Assembly (NCBI GenBank): GCA_934746785.1
Contig: CAKVFO010000010.1
Span: forward strand, 1-36,685
Direction of reading: 5' to 3'
From: an uncultured Clostridium sp.
GTDB taxonomy: Bacteria > Bacillota > Clostridia > Clostridiales > Clostridiaceae
Length of the DNA: 36,685 nucleotides
The translations under genes and the position numbers were made by a program. The notes beneath the pieces were generated by a model, which saw nothing but the letters and a program-made list of their open reading frames with translations, did not search any database and was not told the DNA's origin. Shown here piece by piece: positions 1 to 8,201 of the stretch (position 1 is the stretch's first letter; each line of letters opens with the position of its first letter).

Positions 1-10
1 TATTTGACAT
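1..10 (-). CDS. 5' end of a leftward gene (partial)
   Basis: Read on the minus strand, an AGGAGG ribosome site (complement of positions 18-23) is followed after 7 bases by ATG (complement of 8-10) and codons for Ser and Asn, then the window ends. Only M-S-N is visible, so no product can be named. The ribosome site and its spacing are ideal, which supports a real gene diverging from the acyltransferase to the right. Confidence 0.55.
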
Positions 11-123
11 AATTAATCCTCCTAATATGCTCAGGACAAATATCAAATTAATTATATCAAACTCTTTGCAAGACTAAATTCCGTTATGTTAAAAAAGCGG
101 AAGTTACTTTTTCAATTAACAAT

Positions 124-152
124 TTGAAATAAAGCGTATGGAATTATATAAT
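124..152 (+). promoter_or_regulatory. Sigma-A-type promoter of the acyltransferase gene
   Basis: TTGAAA at 124-129, a 17-base spacer and a perfect TATAAT at 147-152. Transcription would start near 159, about 47 bases before the ATG at 206. It lies in the intergenic region between the leftward partial gene and the acyltransferase. Confidence 0.75.
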
Positions 153-205
153 ATTAATGAAAAAAATTACATAATATAAAATATTAGGATGTTTAAGGAG
201 AAAAA

Positions 206-1261
206 ATGAGAAAGTATTATATTGATAATGTAAGAATATTATGTGTGCTTCTATTATTTCCGTTTCATTCAGCCTACATTTTTAATAATCTGAATGAGCG
301 GTTTTATATAAATGGAACACCAAGTGAGGTACTTACGGCAGTTAATTTATGTGTATATCCATGGTGGATGACGGGACTTTTTGTATTAGCAGGAATTTCT
401 GCTATGTATGCACTTAAAAAGAGAAGTGCCAAACAATTTTTGATTGAGAGAGTTAAAAGATTGTTGATTCCGTTAATTGTTGCAATTGTAATTATTATTC
501 CACCTCAAACATATATAGCAGATGTATTTCATAAAGGATACACAGGTGGATATTTCGAGCATTATAAAGTGTTTTTTACACTCACTGATTTTAGTGGATA
601 TGATGGGCATTTTACACCAGCTAATGCATGGTTTATTTTATTTTTGTTTATATATTCAATTATGTTTTTACCACTCCTTTCATGGTATGCAAACAAGAAA
701 AAGAAAATTAATTGCAAAAGCTGTACTCTTCCGGTATTAGTTTTACTTGGAACTTTAATTACACTTAGTGATGCTATTTTAAATATAGGAGGTAAGAGTC
801 TTGCGCAATTTGCATTATGTTTTCTATTTGGATTTTTTATTGTTAGTGATGATAATGTACAGAACACATTAGAAAAACACAGTATCCTGCTTTGCATATT
901 ATGGCTAATCTTTATGGTACTTCGCCATGTTTCTCATATGACTTCCTTGTGGGGGACTTCTATAAGCTATATTTCATATTATGGCGTTACCTGCTTTGGT
1001 ATTTTGGGAATGATAGGCGGTGGAAAAAGGTGTTTAGATAAGGAATTATTCTTTACCAAATATCTTGCACGTGCAGAATTTGCATTATTTCTGATTCATC
1101 AGACTTTAGTTATAGCAATAGGATATATTATTGTGCCAAGAATTGAATCTCCATATCTTGCGTGTATTATTATAACGCTAGGATCTGTTATAGTCACAAT
1201 AGCATTATATGAAATATGCAAACGCTTTAAGATTACAAGATTTTTATTATCGATTAAGTAG
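206..1261 (+). CDS. Acyltransferase-3 family integral membrane protein
   Basis: This 351-residue protein is nearly all hydrophobic, with about ten membrane spans. The N-terminus (RKYYIDNVRILCVLLLFPFHS) carries the basic-Ile-Asp start and the His at the end of the first span that mark the acyltransferase-3 family (COG1835/COG3274 type). These enzymes move acetyl or other acyl groups across the membrane onto sugars, peptidoglycan or lipids. The late segment with AEFALFLIHQTLV matches the usual final spans. AAGGAG at 195-200 sets the ATG at 206. The substrate cannot be told. A second, double-domain member lies at 3027, so this stretch may modify a surface glycan; that is inference. Confidence 0.85.
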   Translation: MRKYYIDNVRILCVLLLFPFHSAYIFNNLNERFYINGTPSEVLTAVNLCVYPWWMTGLFVLAGISAMYALKKRSAKQFLIERVKRLLIPLIVAIVIIIPPQTYIADVFHKGYTGGYFEHYKVFFTLTDFSGYDGHFTPANAWFILFLFIYSIMFLPLLSWYANKKKKINCKSCTLPVLVLLGTLITLSDAILNIGGKSLAQFALCFLFGFFIVSDDNVQNTLEKHSILLCILWLIFMVLRHVSHMTSLWGTSISYISYYGVTCFGILGMIGGGKRCLDKELFFTKYLARAEFALFLIHQTLVIAIGYIIVPRIESPYLACIIITLGSVIVTIALYEICKRFKITRFLLSIK

Positions 1262-1263
1262 GA

Positions 1264-1329
1264 AAGTATTATGAACCTGAGGAAGGTGTAATAAAGCAAG
1301 ATGGAAACAAATTTATTTTTAATATATAA
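1264..1329 (+). pseudogene. Possible tail of a decayed gene
   Basis: Directly after the acyltransferase stop, in another frame, the bases read KYYEPEEGVIKQDGNKFIFNI then TAA. There is no start codon or ribosome site in this frame. The peptide has the composition of a normal soluble protein rather than of random AT-rich DNA, so it may be the remnant of a lost gene. It is only 21 residues and could be chance. Confidence 0.25.
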
Positions 1330-1360
1330 ATTTAGAATTAATAATAGGGGGATAAACAAC

Positions 1361-1816
1361 ATGGATAAGTACAATATTTATAAAATATTTAATAAACCAG
1401 AGTTAAAGGAAGAAGCAGCTGAATGGTTTCATAGTAAATGGGGAATCCCAGTTGAGACATATCAAGAAAGTATAGAAGATTCGTTAAAAGAAGGGTCAGT
1501 TGTTCCTTCATGGTATGTTTGTATGGATGGAGATAAGATAGTTGGTGGTATGGGAGTTATAGAAAATGACTTTCATAACAGAAAAGATTTAACACCTAAT
1601 GTTTGTGCAGTCTATACTGAAAAAGAATATAGATGTAATGGAGTTGCAGGAGAACTTTTGAATTATGTATGCAAAGATATGAAAGATAAGGGAGTAGATA
1701 CACTTTATTTATTAACTGATCATACTGGTTTTTATGAGAGATATGGATGGGAGTTCTTATGTATGGTTCAAGGCGATGGTGAACCAGAAATGGCTAGAAT
1801 GTATGTACATAGATAA
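1361..1816 (+). CDS. GNAT family N-acetyltransferase (1 of 3)
   Basis: The protein has 151 residues. The GNAT acetyl-CoA site (motif A) is YTEKEYRCNGVAGELLNY, with the R-x-x-G-x-A turn that binds the pyrophosphate of CoA, followed by the typical FYERYGWE strand near the C-terminus. It would transfer acetyl from acetyl-CoA to a small amine or a protein; the substrate cannot be inferred. The frame is open upstream to 1301, but the purine-rich ribosome site AGGGGGA (about 1346-1352) places the start at ATG 1361. It is the first of three consecutive GNAT genes that share little sequence, so they are not a recent tandem duplication. Confidence 0.85.
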   Translation: MDKYNIYKIFNKPELKEEAAEWFHSKWGIPVETYQESIEDSLKEGSVVPSWYVCMDGDKIVGGMGVIENDFHNRKDLTPNVCAVYTEKEYRCNGVAGELLNYVCKDMKDKGVDTLYLLTDHTGFYERYGWEFLCMVQGDGEPEMARMYVHR

Positions 1817-1919
1817 GTATGTAATGAGTATACTGATTGTAACAGTTAATACTTAGTATCATTTTATTATAGAAAAGATATAAATAATTTTGATGTTATA
1901 CAAAGGGAGAAAAATATTT

Positions 1920-2459
1920 ATGAAAACAAATGTTATTATTAGAAAAGCTAATGTCAAAGATATTGAATCTATTGAAAAACTTTATAATAGCATTATAGAC
2001 TATTTGAACGCTACACATAATTATCCAGGATGGAAAAAAGGGATATATCCTACAAGAGAAGATGCAATTAGTGGACTTGAAGAAGATGTTCTTTACGTTG
2101 CAGAAGTTAATTCTAATATTGCAGGAACTATAATGTTAATACATAAAGGGGAAGATGGATACAAACAAGCTAAATGGTCTGTAGACACTTCATATGACAA
2201 GGTATATGTAGTATATACATTAGCAGTTAATCCAAACTATTTAAGAATTGGAGTAGGAGAAAAGTTGCTGCTATTTGCAGAAGAGCTTGCTATGAAAGAA
2301 GGTTGTCTATCAATAAGACTAGATGTTGTTAAGGGCAATATTCCTGCTATACATTTGTATGAAAAGTGTGGATTTAAATATATTGATACAGTTAGTTTAG
2401 GATATGAAGAGTATGGATTACCATGGTATGATCTTTTTGAAAAGGACTTAAGAAAGTAA
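1920..2459 (+). CDS. GNAT family N-acetyltransferase (2 of 3)
   Basis: This 179-residue acetyltransferase begins TNVIIRKANVKDIESIEKLYN, the usual first strand and helix of the fold. It has motif A as VYTLAVNPNYLRIGVGEKLL (R-I-G-V-G binds CoA) and ends with IHLYEKCGFKYI. The CoA-binding features are complete, so it should be active. AAAGGGAG at 1903-1910 makes ATG 1920 the likely start, although the frame is open from a TTG at 1890. The substrate is unknown. Confidence 0.87.
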   Translation: MKTNVIIRKANVKDIESIEKLYNSIIDYLNATHNYPGWKKGIYPTREDAISGLEEDVLYVAEVNSNIAGTIMLIHKGEDGYKQAKWSVDTSYDKVYVVYTLAVNPNYLRIGVGEKLLLFAEELAMKEGCLSIRLDVVKGNIPAIHLYEKCGFKYIDTVSLGYEEYGLPWYDLFEKDLRK

Positions 2460-2490
2460 AATATTAGTCTGTTTTTAGGAGCTGATAATT

Positions 2491-2919
2491 ATGATAATAA
2501 GAAAGATGATCATTGAAGACTATGATGAAGTTTATAAGTTATGGATGTCCTGTTCAGGAATGGGATTAAATAATCTTGATGATTCAAAAGAAGGAATATC
2601 TAAGTTTCTTCTTAGAAATCCTGATACATGTTTTGTATCAGAGGATAAAGAAATAAATGGGATAATTATGGTTGGAAGTGATGGGCGTCGAGGATATATT
2701 TATCATACAGCTGTTCATCCAAATTACAGAAGTGAAGGTATTGCTAGCAAGTTAGTAGATGCAGCCCTTCAAGCTTTGAGAGAACTTGGAATAAATAAGG
2801 TTGCTTTAGTTGTATTTGACAGAAATGAAGTGGGAAATGCATTTTGGGAAGCACAGGGATTTACTGTCAGAGAGGATCTTGTTTATAGGAATAAGGCAAT
2901 ATCATTGCATATGTGTTAA
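2491..2919 (+). CDS. GNAT family N-acetyltransferase (3 of 3)
   Basis: This 142-residue GNAT protein begins MIIRKMIIEDYDEVYKLWMSC. Motif A is HTAVHPNYRSEGIASKLVDA, and FDRNEVGNAFWEAQGF is the usual late strand-helix. The single-domain layout resembles YpeA-like acetyltransferases of unknown substrate. AGGAG at about 2477-2481 precedes ATG 2491. Only 31 bases separate it from the previous GNAT gene, so the two are probably co-transcribed. Confidence 0.87.
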   Translation: MIIRKMIIEDYDEVYKLWMSCSGMGLNNLDDSKEGISKFLLRNPDTCFVSEDKEINGIIMVGSDGRRGYIYHTAVHPNYRSEGIASKLVDAALQALRELGINKVALVVFDRNEVGNAFWEAQGFTVREDLVYRNKAISLHMC

Positions 2920-3026
2920 AACCAGTTTATAATTTTAAGGCTGGTGGAAGGACTTAGAACAATACATATATTATGTATTTACTTTTTACCAGAGCTATGA
3001 AATATAATTAGGGTGGTAAACGTCTT

Positions 3027-5054
3027 ATGAACAAAAGAAGAATTAAATGGATTGATATAGCAAAAGGAATATGTATGCTTTCTGTTATTGCTGGTCATCT
3101 AGGAGTAAAAGAAATTAATAATGTTGTTTTTTCTTTTCATTTAACAGTATTTTTTATTTTAAGTGGATATACTTTGAAAAAGGAATTACTAAGTTCTGAA
3201 TATTTAAATAAGAAGTTTAGAGTGTTAATGGTTCCTTATTTTTTTACATGCATTAGTGTAGCGTGTATGGATGTGATTAATTTTATAATTATAAATAAGA
3301 AAACTTCAATTAAAGTAATTACAGAAATATTAGGTAAGGACTTTATAAGGAGTTTTTGGGCATCTGGAACACATACTAAATTTGCTTCAATTGATATTGG
3401 ATCAAAAATAGGTGCTATTTGGTTCCTGCCAGCTTTATTCTTTGCAATAATTATTATTCAGAAGGTACTTCATTTTTCTAATAATAAAAGGGTTCAGTAT
3501 TGTATAGTTATTTCATTGGCAGTATTAGCAAGTATTTCAGCTAAGTTTATTTGGTTTCCTTTTAGTATACAATCAGCTATGTATGCAAGCCCCTTTATAT
3601 TATTAGGATACGATTTTAAACAATATAATATTTTAGATAAGTTAAGGTGGAAACACTTCTTTGTGTGTTTATTATTATTTTTAATAGGAATTTTCACTAA
3701 AAAAACATCAATATACTTTGTATCTGCTAGTTCTCCTGATTTTATATTATCTTTTATATATGGAATATGCTCAAGTATAGTTGTTATATATTTATCTATG
3801 AAGATAGAACATTGTAGGCCATTAGAACTTATTGGGCAGTATAGTATATATTTTTTATGTATTCATCTATTTGAATTAGAAACTATGGAAAAGTGGTATC
3901 AAAAGATACTTATACCACTAAATCTTGAAGGAAATTTATATATACTTTTTATAGTAAAAGTAATTTTTATAGCATGTGTAACAAGCTGTATAGTATTAAT
4001 TAAGAAAAGTAATTTGTTAAAGAGATTACTTAAGTTTAATACCGTTAGTGATATGGATAACAATAAAAGAGACACTGCTTTAGATATTGCTAAAGGAATT
4101 TTAATTATAAGTATGTTAATTGGACATTTTCCAATAGATGAAAAGCTGCGTAAAATTATTTATAGTTTTCATATGATTGCCTTTGTATTTTATTCAGGAT
4201 ATTGTTTTAATCCAGCAGCTTGTAAAAATATAAAGAAATCAATAATAAGAATTAGTAAGGCGTTTCTTATACCATATGGACTTTGGGGAATTGCATATAT
4301 TATTCTTAATAATAAAGGATTTTTTGTGGAAGCTAGAAACGTAGTTGCAGGTATTAGTTTTTCTCGAAATATATTTAAAAATTTCCAGTCAGTTGGACCA
4401 GTATATTTTATTTTACTGCTATTTGTAGTGAGAGTTATTTATCTATGTATAGAAAAGTATATTAAAAATGATATTGCAAAACATCTTACTGTTTTAGGAA
4501 TTTCACTATTAGGTTTTTATTTAGGACAATGGAAATATTGGCTTCCGTGGAGTGCTGACTGTGCAATGTATGCTATCGTATATTATCATTTAGGATACTA
4601 TTTCAAAAAATATAACATGATGAAGTTTATAGGGGATAGATTTTATATGTACTTTTTACTTAGTTGTTTTTGGGCATATATGATTTTCTCAGGAAGTATG
4701 GAGATAGCTATTAGAAAGTATGGGGACTATAGTATAACAATTATTGGATTAATTAGTGCATCTATATTATTGTATATGTTTGCTCAGTACTTAGTAAGGA
4801 ATATGGAAAGTAGATTAAAGAAAGTCTTATTATTGATAGGGCAAAATACACTATATATTTTAATATTCCATACACTTTTTAATAGGAAAGTAAATTCATT
4901 AGTAGGAATAGCTTTTGGGCAAGGCTATATATATCATATGACTATTTCAATAGTATTACAGATAATTGCAGGTACATTGTTAGGAATTTTAATTAATATA
5001 ATTAGCAAAAAAATGAACATAAATATGAGTCTATTTAATAAGAAAGGCGCATAA
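3027..5054 (+). CDS. Two acyltransferase-3 domains fused in one membrane protein
   Basis: The 675-residue protein holds two complete acyltransferase-3 units. Unit 1 starts IKWIDIAKGICMLSVIAGH (His24), followed by SFHLTVFFILSGYTLKK. Unit 2 starts TALDIAKGILIISMLIGH (His367), followed by SFHMIAFVFYSGYCF. Each unit has its own set of about ten spans, and both keep the Asp and His expected of an active site. The units resemble COG3594 (fucose 4-O-acetylase-like) proteins, which are normally single-domain and about 330 residues long. The linker near residues 335-347 is polar and carries no extra domain. The product is probably an O-acyltransferase acting on a surface or exported glycan. GGGTGG at about 3010-3015 sets the start, and a terminator follows at 5061. 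Confidence 0.85.
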   Translation: MNKRRIKWIDIAKGICMLSVIAGHLGVKEINNVVFSFHLTVFFILSGYTLKKELLSSEYLNKKFRVLMVPYFFTCISVACMDVINFIIINKKTSIKVITEILGKDFIRSFWASGTHTKFASIDIGSKIGAIWFLPALFFAIIIIQKVLHFSNNKRVQYCIVISLAVLASISAKFIWFPFSIQSAMYASPFILLGYDFKQYNILDKLRWKHFFVCLLLFLIGIFTKKTSIYFVSASSPDFILSFIYGICSSIVVIYLSMKIEHCRPLELIGQYSIYFLCIHLFELETMEKWYQKILIPLNLEGNLYILFIVKVIFIACVTSCIVLIKKSNLLKRLLKFNTVSDMDNNKRDTALDIAKGILIISMLIGHFPIDEKLRKIIYSFHMIAFVFYSGYCFNPAACKNIKKSIIRISKAFLIPYGLWGIAYIILNNKGFFVEARNVVAGISFSRNIFKNFQSVGPVYFILLLFVVRVIYLCIEKYIKNDIAKHLTVLGISLLGFYLGQWKYWLPWSADCAMYAIVYYHLGYYFKKYNMMKFIGDRFYMYFLLSCFWAYMIFSGSMEIAIRKYGDYSITIIGLISASILLYMFAQYLVRNMESRLKKVLLLIGQNTLYILIFHTLFNRKVNSLVGIAFGQGYIYHMTISIVLQIIAGTLLGILINIISKKMNINMSLFNKKGA

Positions 5055-5060
5055 TTTTAC

Positions 5061-5090
5061 AAAGAGGTTAGTTTTATCTAACCTCTTTTT
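5061..5090 (+). terminator. Intrinsic terminator after the double acyltransferase
   Basis: A 10-bp perfect stem (AAAGAGGTTA with TAACCTCTTT) and an 8-base loop run into a T-tract, 7 bases after the stop codon. Confidence 0.85.
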
Positions 5091-5260
5091 CAATTATAAC
5101 CTTTGTATAAAAATAACTTTAATATGAAGGATTCTATTTACAATTTAATAATATTGATTCAAAATATATTTATAGGTATGTTAAATTTAATTTGCTATGA
5201 ATATTAAAATTCTTATTAAGAAATAAAATAAGTAGGATTTATATAAGGGAGTGGATATGT

Positions 5261-5878
5261 TTGATCTTTTTGAAAGGTATACTTATTGGGCTGGTTTTTG
5301 GGATTCCGATAGGTTCGATAGGTGCTCTCACTATTCAAAGAACGTTGAACTATGGAATGAAGGCTGGTCTATATACTGGATTTGGATCTAGTGTAGCCGA
5401 TTGCATATATGCAGCCATAGGTTCATTTGGCCTTGTTTTTATTTCAGATTATTTTTTGAAGTTTAAGAATTTAATCTGTATTATAGGTGGGATAATATTA
5501 ATAGGAATGGGACTTTCTAATTTATTAAAAAAGAATGTTTCTGATAGTTCAGATTCTTCAGGGACAAATAAGCTGAGATTATTTGGAGTATCCTTCATAT
5601 TGGGAATTACTAATCCAGCAGCAATTTTCACATTTTTATTAGGATTTTCTCTTTTAGGAATTACAGAAGCTTTAAGTATAATACAAGGATTAAGCTTAAT
5701 ATTAGGAGTATTTTTTGGAACATATATATGGTGGATTTTAGTTTCATTTATCACTAATAGTTATAGAAAAAAACAAAGTTATATAAATATACAAAAGGTT
5801 AATCGTATATTTGGAACTGTTTTAATAGTATTTGGAGCTATTGTACTATTACAAATATTTAAAGTAAGAACTATTTAA
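5261..5878 (+). CDS. LysE/RhtB family exporter
   Basis: The 205-residue protein has six predicted spans and the LysE-type N-terminus GILIGLVFGIPIGSIGALTIQRTLNYGMKAGLYTG, with the family's Pro and Gly pattern and the R-x-L-x-x-G-x-x-x-G segment. LysE proteins export amino acids or related small molecules using the proton gradient; the substrate here is unknown. The start is TTG 5261, nine bases after AAGGGAG. An ATG at 5257 has a better codon but opens a different frame that stops at 5391 without family similarity, so the out-of-frame ATG may reduce expression. The terminator at 5968-6015 ends the unit. Confidence 0.85.
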   Translation: MIFLKGILIGLVFGIPIGSIGALTIQRTLNYGMKAGLYTGFGSSVADCIYAAIGSFGLVFISDYFLKFKNLICIIGGIILIGMGLSNLLKKNVSDSSDSSGTNKLRLFGVSFILGITNPAAIFTFLLGFSLLGITEALSIIQGLSLILGVFFGTYIWWILVSFITNSYRKKQSYINIQKVNRIFGTVLIVFGAIVLLQIFKVRTI

Positions 5879-5967
5879 AAAAAGTTGATACTTTATGGTT
5901 ACGAAATATAATAAGAAACTTAGTAAATCAAAGATTTACTAAAAGATATTTTGAGATTTTAACAAAT

Positions 5968-6015
5968 AAGAGTGTTGCTGATAGTTTACAACTATTAATG
6001 TGACACTCTTTTTTT
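5968..6015 (+). terminator. Intrinsic terminator downstream of the LysE gene
   Basis: Outer stem AAGAGTGT with ACACTCTT, inner stem ATAGTT with AACTAT, then seven Ts. Its T-tract is shared with the left arm of the structured element that follows. A separate 9-bp hairpin without a T-tract lies just upstream at 5921-5941. Confidence 0.75.
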
Positions 6016-6302
6016 AACGTATAGGAAATTCAAAACTTTTTTTTGAAAGCGAGTGCTGATTATTACTGGCTTTCTGATATGTAAGTTGGTAAATACGTTA
6101 AAAAATAATTATAGGCCGCAAAAGAACCGAAAAGCAAAATTTCCTTTAGTATTTAAGGAGGTAGAAGTAATGTTTTTAAGCGACTGGTTGTGTTTTGGAG
6201 CATAAAAATATTACTTCTATCCTCCCATTTTGCTTTTAGAACCTTTTGCATGGCTGACAAAGTTGCTTCCTGCGCTAAAAAGCGTGGCGTCAGCCGCTTT
6301 GT
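6010..6302 (+). repeat. Structured intergenic element, copy 1
   Basis: One of two related elements in the window (copy 2 at 19536-19766). Three folded parts follow one another. (a) A 13-bp perfect inverted repeat, 6010-6022 with 6093-6105, encloses a smaller hairpin. (b) A long hairpin has arms 6118-6139 and 6228-6249, with 7-bp and 10-bp helices around an internal loop. It carries an added inner stem of about 22 bp (6157-6178 with 6203-6225) that is absent from copy 2. (c) A terminal hairpin, 6257-6263 with 6296-6302, contains a small CGCT-AAAA-AGCG stem-loop. The block from the right arm of (a) into (b) and the tip of (c) are almost identical between copies. I recognise no known RNA or transposon family. 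There is no transposase. Confidence 0.7.
6170..6205 (+). CDS. Possible 11-codon ORF in the copy 1 hairpin
   Basis: A strong ribosome site (AAGGAGG, 6155-6161) precedes ATG 6170 by 8 bases, and the frame reads MFLSDWLCFGA then TAA. The ribosome site lies in the 5' arm of the inner 22-bp stem and the ORF runs through the loop, so translation and folding would exclude one another. Copy 2 has no equivalent. It may be a leader peptide or chance. Confidence 0.25.
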   Translation: MFLSDWLCFGA

Positions 6303-6344
6303 TCTTTCGATAATTTGTGGTTGTATTTGAATTAATAAATCACT

Positions 6345-6359
6345 TGAAAATAATTATCA
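6345..6359. promoter_or_regulatory. Fur box upstream of the ABC exporter
   Basis: TGAAAATAATTATCA matches the 7-1-7 Fur consensus TGATAATNATTATCA at every defined position but one. It ends three bases before a TATAAT at 6362-6367, so bound repressor would block the promoter. A second Fur-like site lies at 9910-9930 before the next unit of the same cluster. Iron-dependent repression is inferred from this match. Confidence 0.65.
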
Positions 6360-6409
6360 TTTATAATATTATTACATATGTGAATAAAGAATATAATGGA
6401 GGAAGAACT

Positions 6410-8200
6410 ATGATGATTAATAAAAGATTAATCAATATGTGTAAGGATTCTAAGAAGTACATAGGATTAACAATACTGGCAAATTGGCTTGCTAGTATAT
6501 GCAATATATTGATAATAATCATGATTGGTAAGTTTGTAAGCAAAGTATATATAAGTGACTTAAGCGGTAAAGAAGTATTAAAGAATATATATACTTTAAG
6601 AATATGGGGAAATATGACATTGTTTGGAGGCATAATTACTGTAGCATTTTTATTGTGTGCAAGATATTTATGTAATTTAGGTTATGTATATTTTTCAACT
6701 AAAGCCTCATCAGAAGCAAGAACAGTGCTTAGAGAAAAGCTATATAGAAAGTTATTAAAACTTGGACCTGGGTATACAAATGTAGAGAGTACTTCTGGTG
6801 TAGTTCAAGTTTCAGTAGAAGGTATAGAACAGTTAGAAGTTTATTTTAGGAAATATCTTCCACAGTTTTTCTATTCGTTACTAGTTCCAGTTACTTTATT
6901 TATTTTTATGTGTTTTATTTCAGTAAAAGCAGCAGTAGTATTTATACTTTGTGTTCCTTTAATTCCTATTTCTATAATAGCAATAATGAAAATTGCAAAA
7001 AAAATATTAAAGGATTATTGGAAAAGTTATTCTGACTTAGGAGGAACATTCTTAGAAAATCTTCAAGGCCTAACTACTTTAAAGGTGTTTAATGTTGATG
7101 AAGAAAGACATAAGAAGATGAATGAGGAATCTGAAAGATTTAGAAAGATTACTATGAAAGTATTAAGTATGCAGCTCAATTCAATAACTATTATGGATTT
7201 AGTAGCATTTGGAGGATCAGCAGCGGGAACAATTGTAGCATTAAATGAATTTACAAAAGCGAGTCTTGATGTAGGAAGTCTTCTTATAATAATACTTTTA
7301 TCATCTGAATTTTTTATACCACTTAGATTATTAGGATCATACTTCCATATAGCTATGAATGGTATGGCAGCATCAGAAAGAATTTTTAAGATATTAGATG
7401 CTGAAGAAAAGGTGAAGGAAACGGATGATAAAAATCTTCTTTTGAAAGACATATCAATAAATTTAGAAAATGTTACTTTTAGTTATGATGGGCAAAGAGA
7501 CGTTTTAAAAGATATAAGCATGAAAATAAAGCCTAAATCATTAACAGCAATCGTTGGTGAAAGCGGTTCAGGAAAGAGTACAATAGCTTCGCTAATTCTA
7601 AATAGTTATAGTGTAGCAGAAGGAAAGATTTTATTAAATGGAATAGATATTGAACAGATATCTTTAGATAAAATTTACGATAATATATCAATAGTTTCAA
7701 CTAATAGTTATATATTTAATGGAAGCATTTTGGACAACCTTTTAATGGCTAAAAAAGATGCGTCTAAAGAGGAAATAAATAATGCACTTAAAGCAGCTAG
7801 ATTATATGATTTTGTGGATAACTTAAAAGATGGTGTGGATACTTTTGTTGGGGAAGGTGGAAATAATTTATCAGGAGGGCAAAAGCAAAGACTTGCTCTT
7901 GCAAGATGTATTTTAGCAGATAGAGAAATGATTATTTTTGATGAAGCTACTTCTAATATTGACGTTGAAAGTGAAGAGGCAGTATGGGAAGCAATTTATG
8001 AATTATCTAAAGGAAAGACTATTTTAGTAATTTCTCATAGATTGGCTAACGTAAAAGACGCAAATAATATTTATGTTTTAAATAAAGGAAATTTAGCTGA
8101 GAGTGGAACTCATGGAGAACTTATGCAAAAGCATGGACATTATTTTGATATGGTAGAAAGACAAGAGCAGTTAGAAAAAATAAGGGAGGTGCTTGTTTAA
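6410..8200 (+). CDS. ABC exporter half-transporter, CydD-like
   Basis: This 596-residue type-I exporter half has an N-terminal six-span membrane domain (about residues 15-320) and a C-terminal ATPase. Walker A is GESGSGKST (about 383-391), the signature is LSGGQKQR (about 487-494), Walker B ends IIFDEATSNID, and the switch His lies in VISHRLANV; all are intact. The layout and the partner gene resemble CydD of the CydDC thiol/heme exporter, but the Fur box suggests a role with iron, heme or siderophores. GGAGGA at 6398-6403 sets ATG 6410, although the frame is open from 6317. The stop lies one base before the partner's start, so the two are surely co-translated as a heterodimer. Confidence 0.85.
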   Translation: MMINKRLINMCKDSKKYIGLTILANWLASICNILIIIMIGKFVSKVYISDLSGKEVLKNIYTLRIWGNMTLFGGIITVAFLLCARYLCNLGYVYFSTKASSEARTVLREKLYRKLLKLGPGYTNVESTSGVVQVSVEGIEQLEVYFRKYLPQFFYSLLVPVTLFIFMCFISVKAAVVFILCVPLIPISIIAIMKIAKKILKDYWKSYSDLGGTFLENLQGLTTLKVFNVDEERHKKMNEESERFRKITMKVLSMQLNSITIMDLVAFGGSAAGTIVALNEFTKASLDVGSLLIIILLSSEFFIPLRLLGSYFHIAMNGMAASERIFKILDAEEKVKETDDKNLLLKDISINLENVTFSYDGQRDVLKDISMKIKPKSLTAIVGESGSGKSTIASLILNSYSVAEGKILLNGIDIEQISLDKIYDNISIVSTNSYIFNGSILDNLLMAKKDASKEEINNALKAARLYDFVDNLKDGVDTFVGEGGNNLSGGQKQRLALARCILADREMIIFDEATSNIDVESEEAVWEAIYELSKGKTILVISHRLANVKDANNIYVLNKGNLAESGTHGELMQKHGHYFDMVERQEQLEKIREVLV

Positions 8201-8201
8201 G

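Noticed and set aside
1361..2919. Recent triplication of GNAT genes
   Set aside because: The three proteins share only fold motifs and differ in length and sequence, so they are not fresh copies.
2960..2980. Terminator between the third GNAT gene and the double acyltransferase
   Set aside because: An 8-bp AT-only hairpin exists (AATACATA with TATGTATT) with no real T-tract; it is too weak to call.
5257..5391. ATG-started ORF overlapping the LysE gene start
   Set aside because: Its 44-residue Trp-rich product has no family features, while the overlapping TTG frame gives a full LysE protein.
6010..6302. Group II intron remnant or IS200/IS605 end as identity of the structured element
   Set aside because: Terminator-adjacent insertion recalls both, but there is no domain V-like hairpin, no transposase fragment and no typical terminal sequence.
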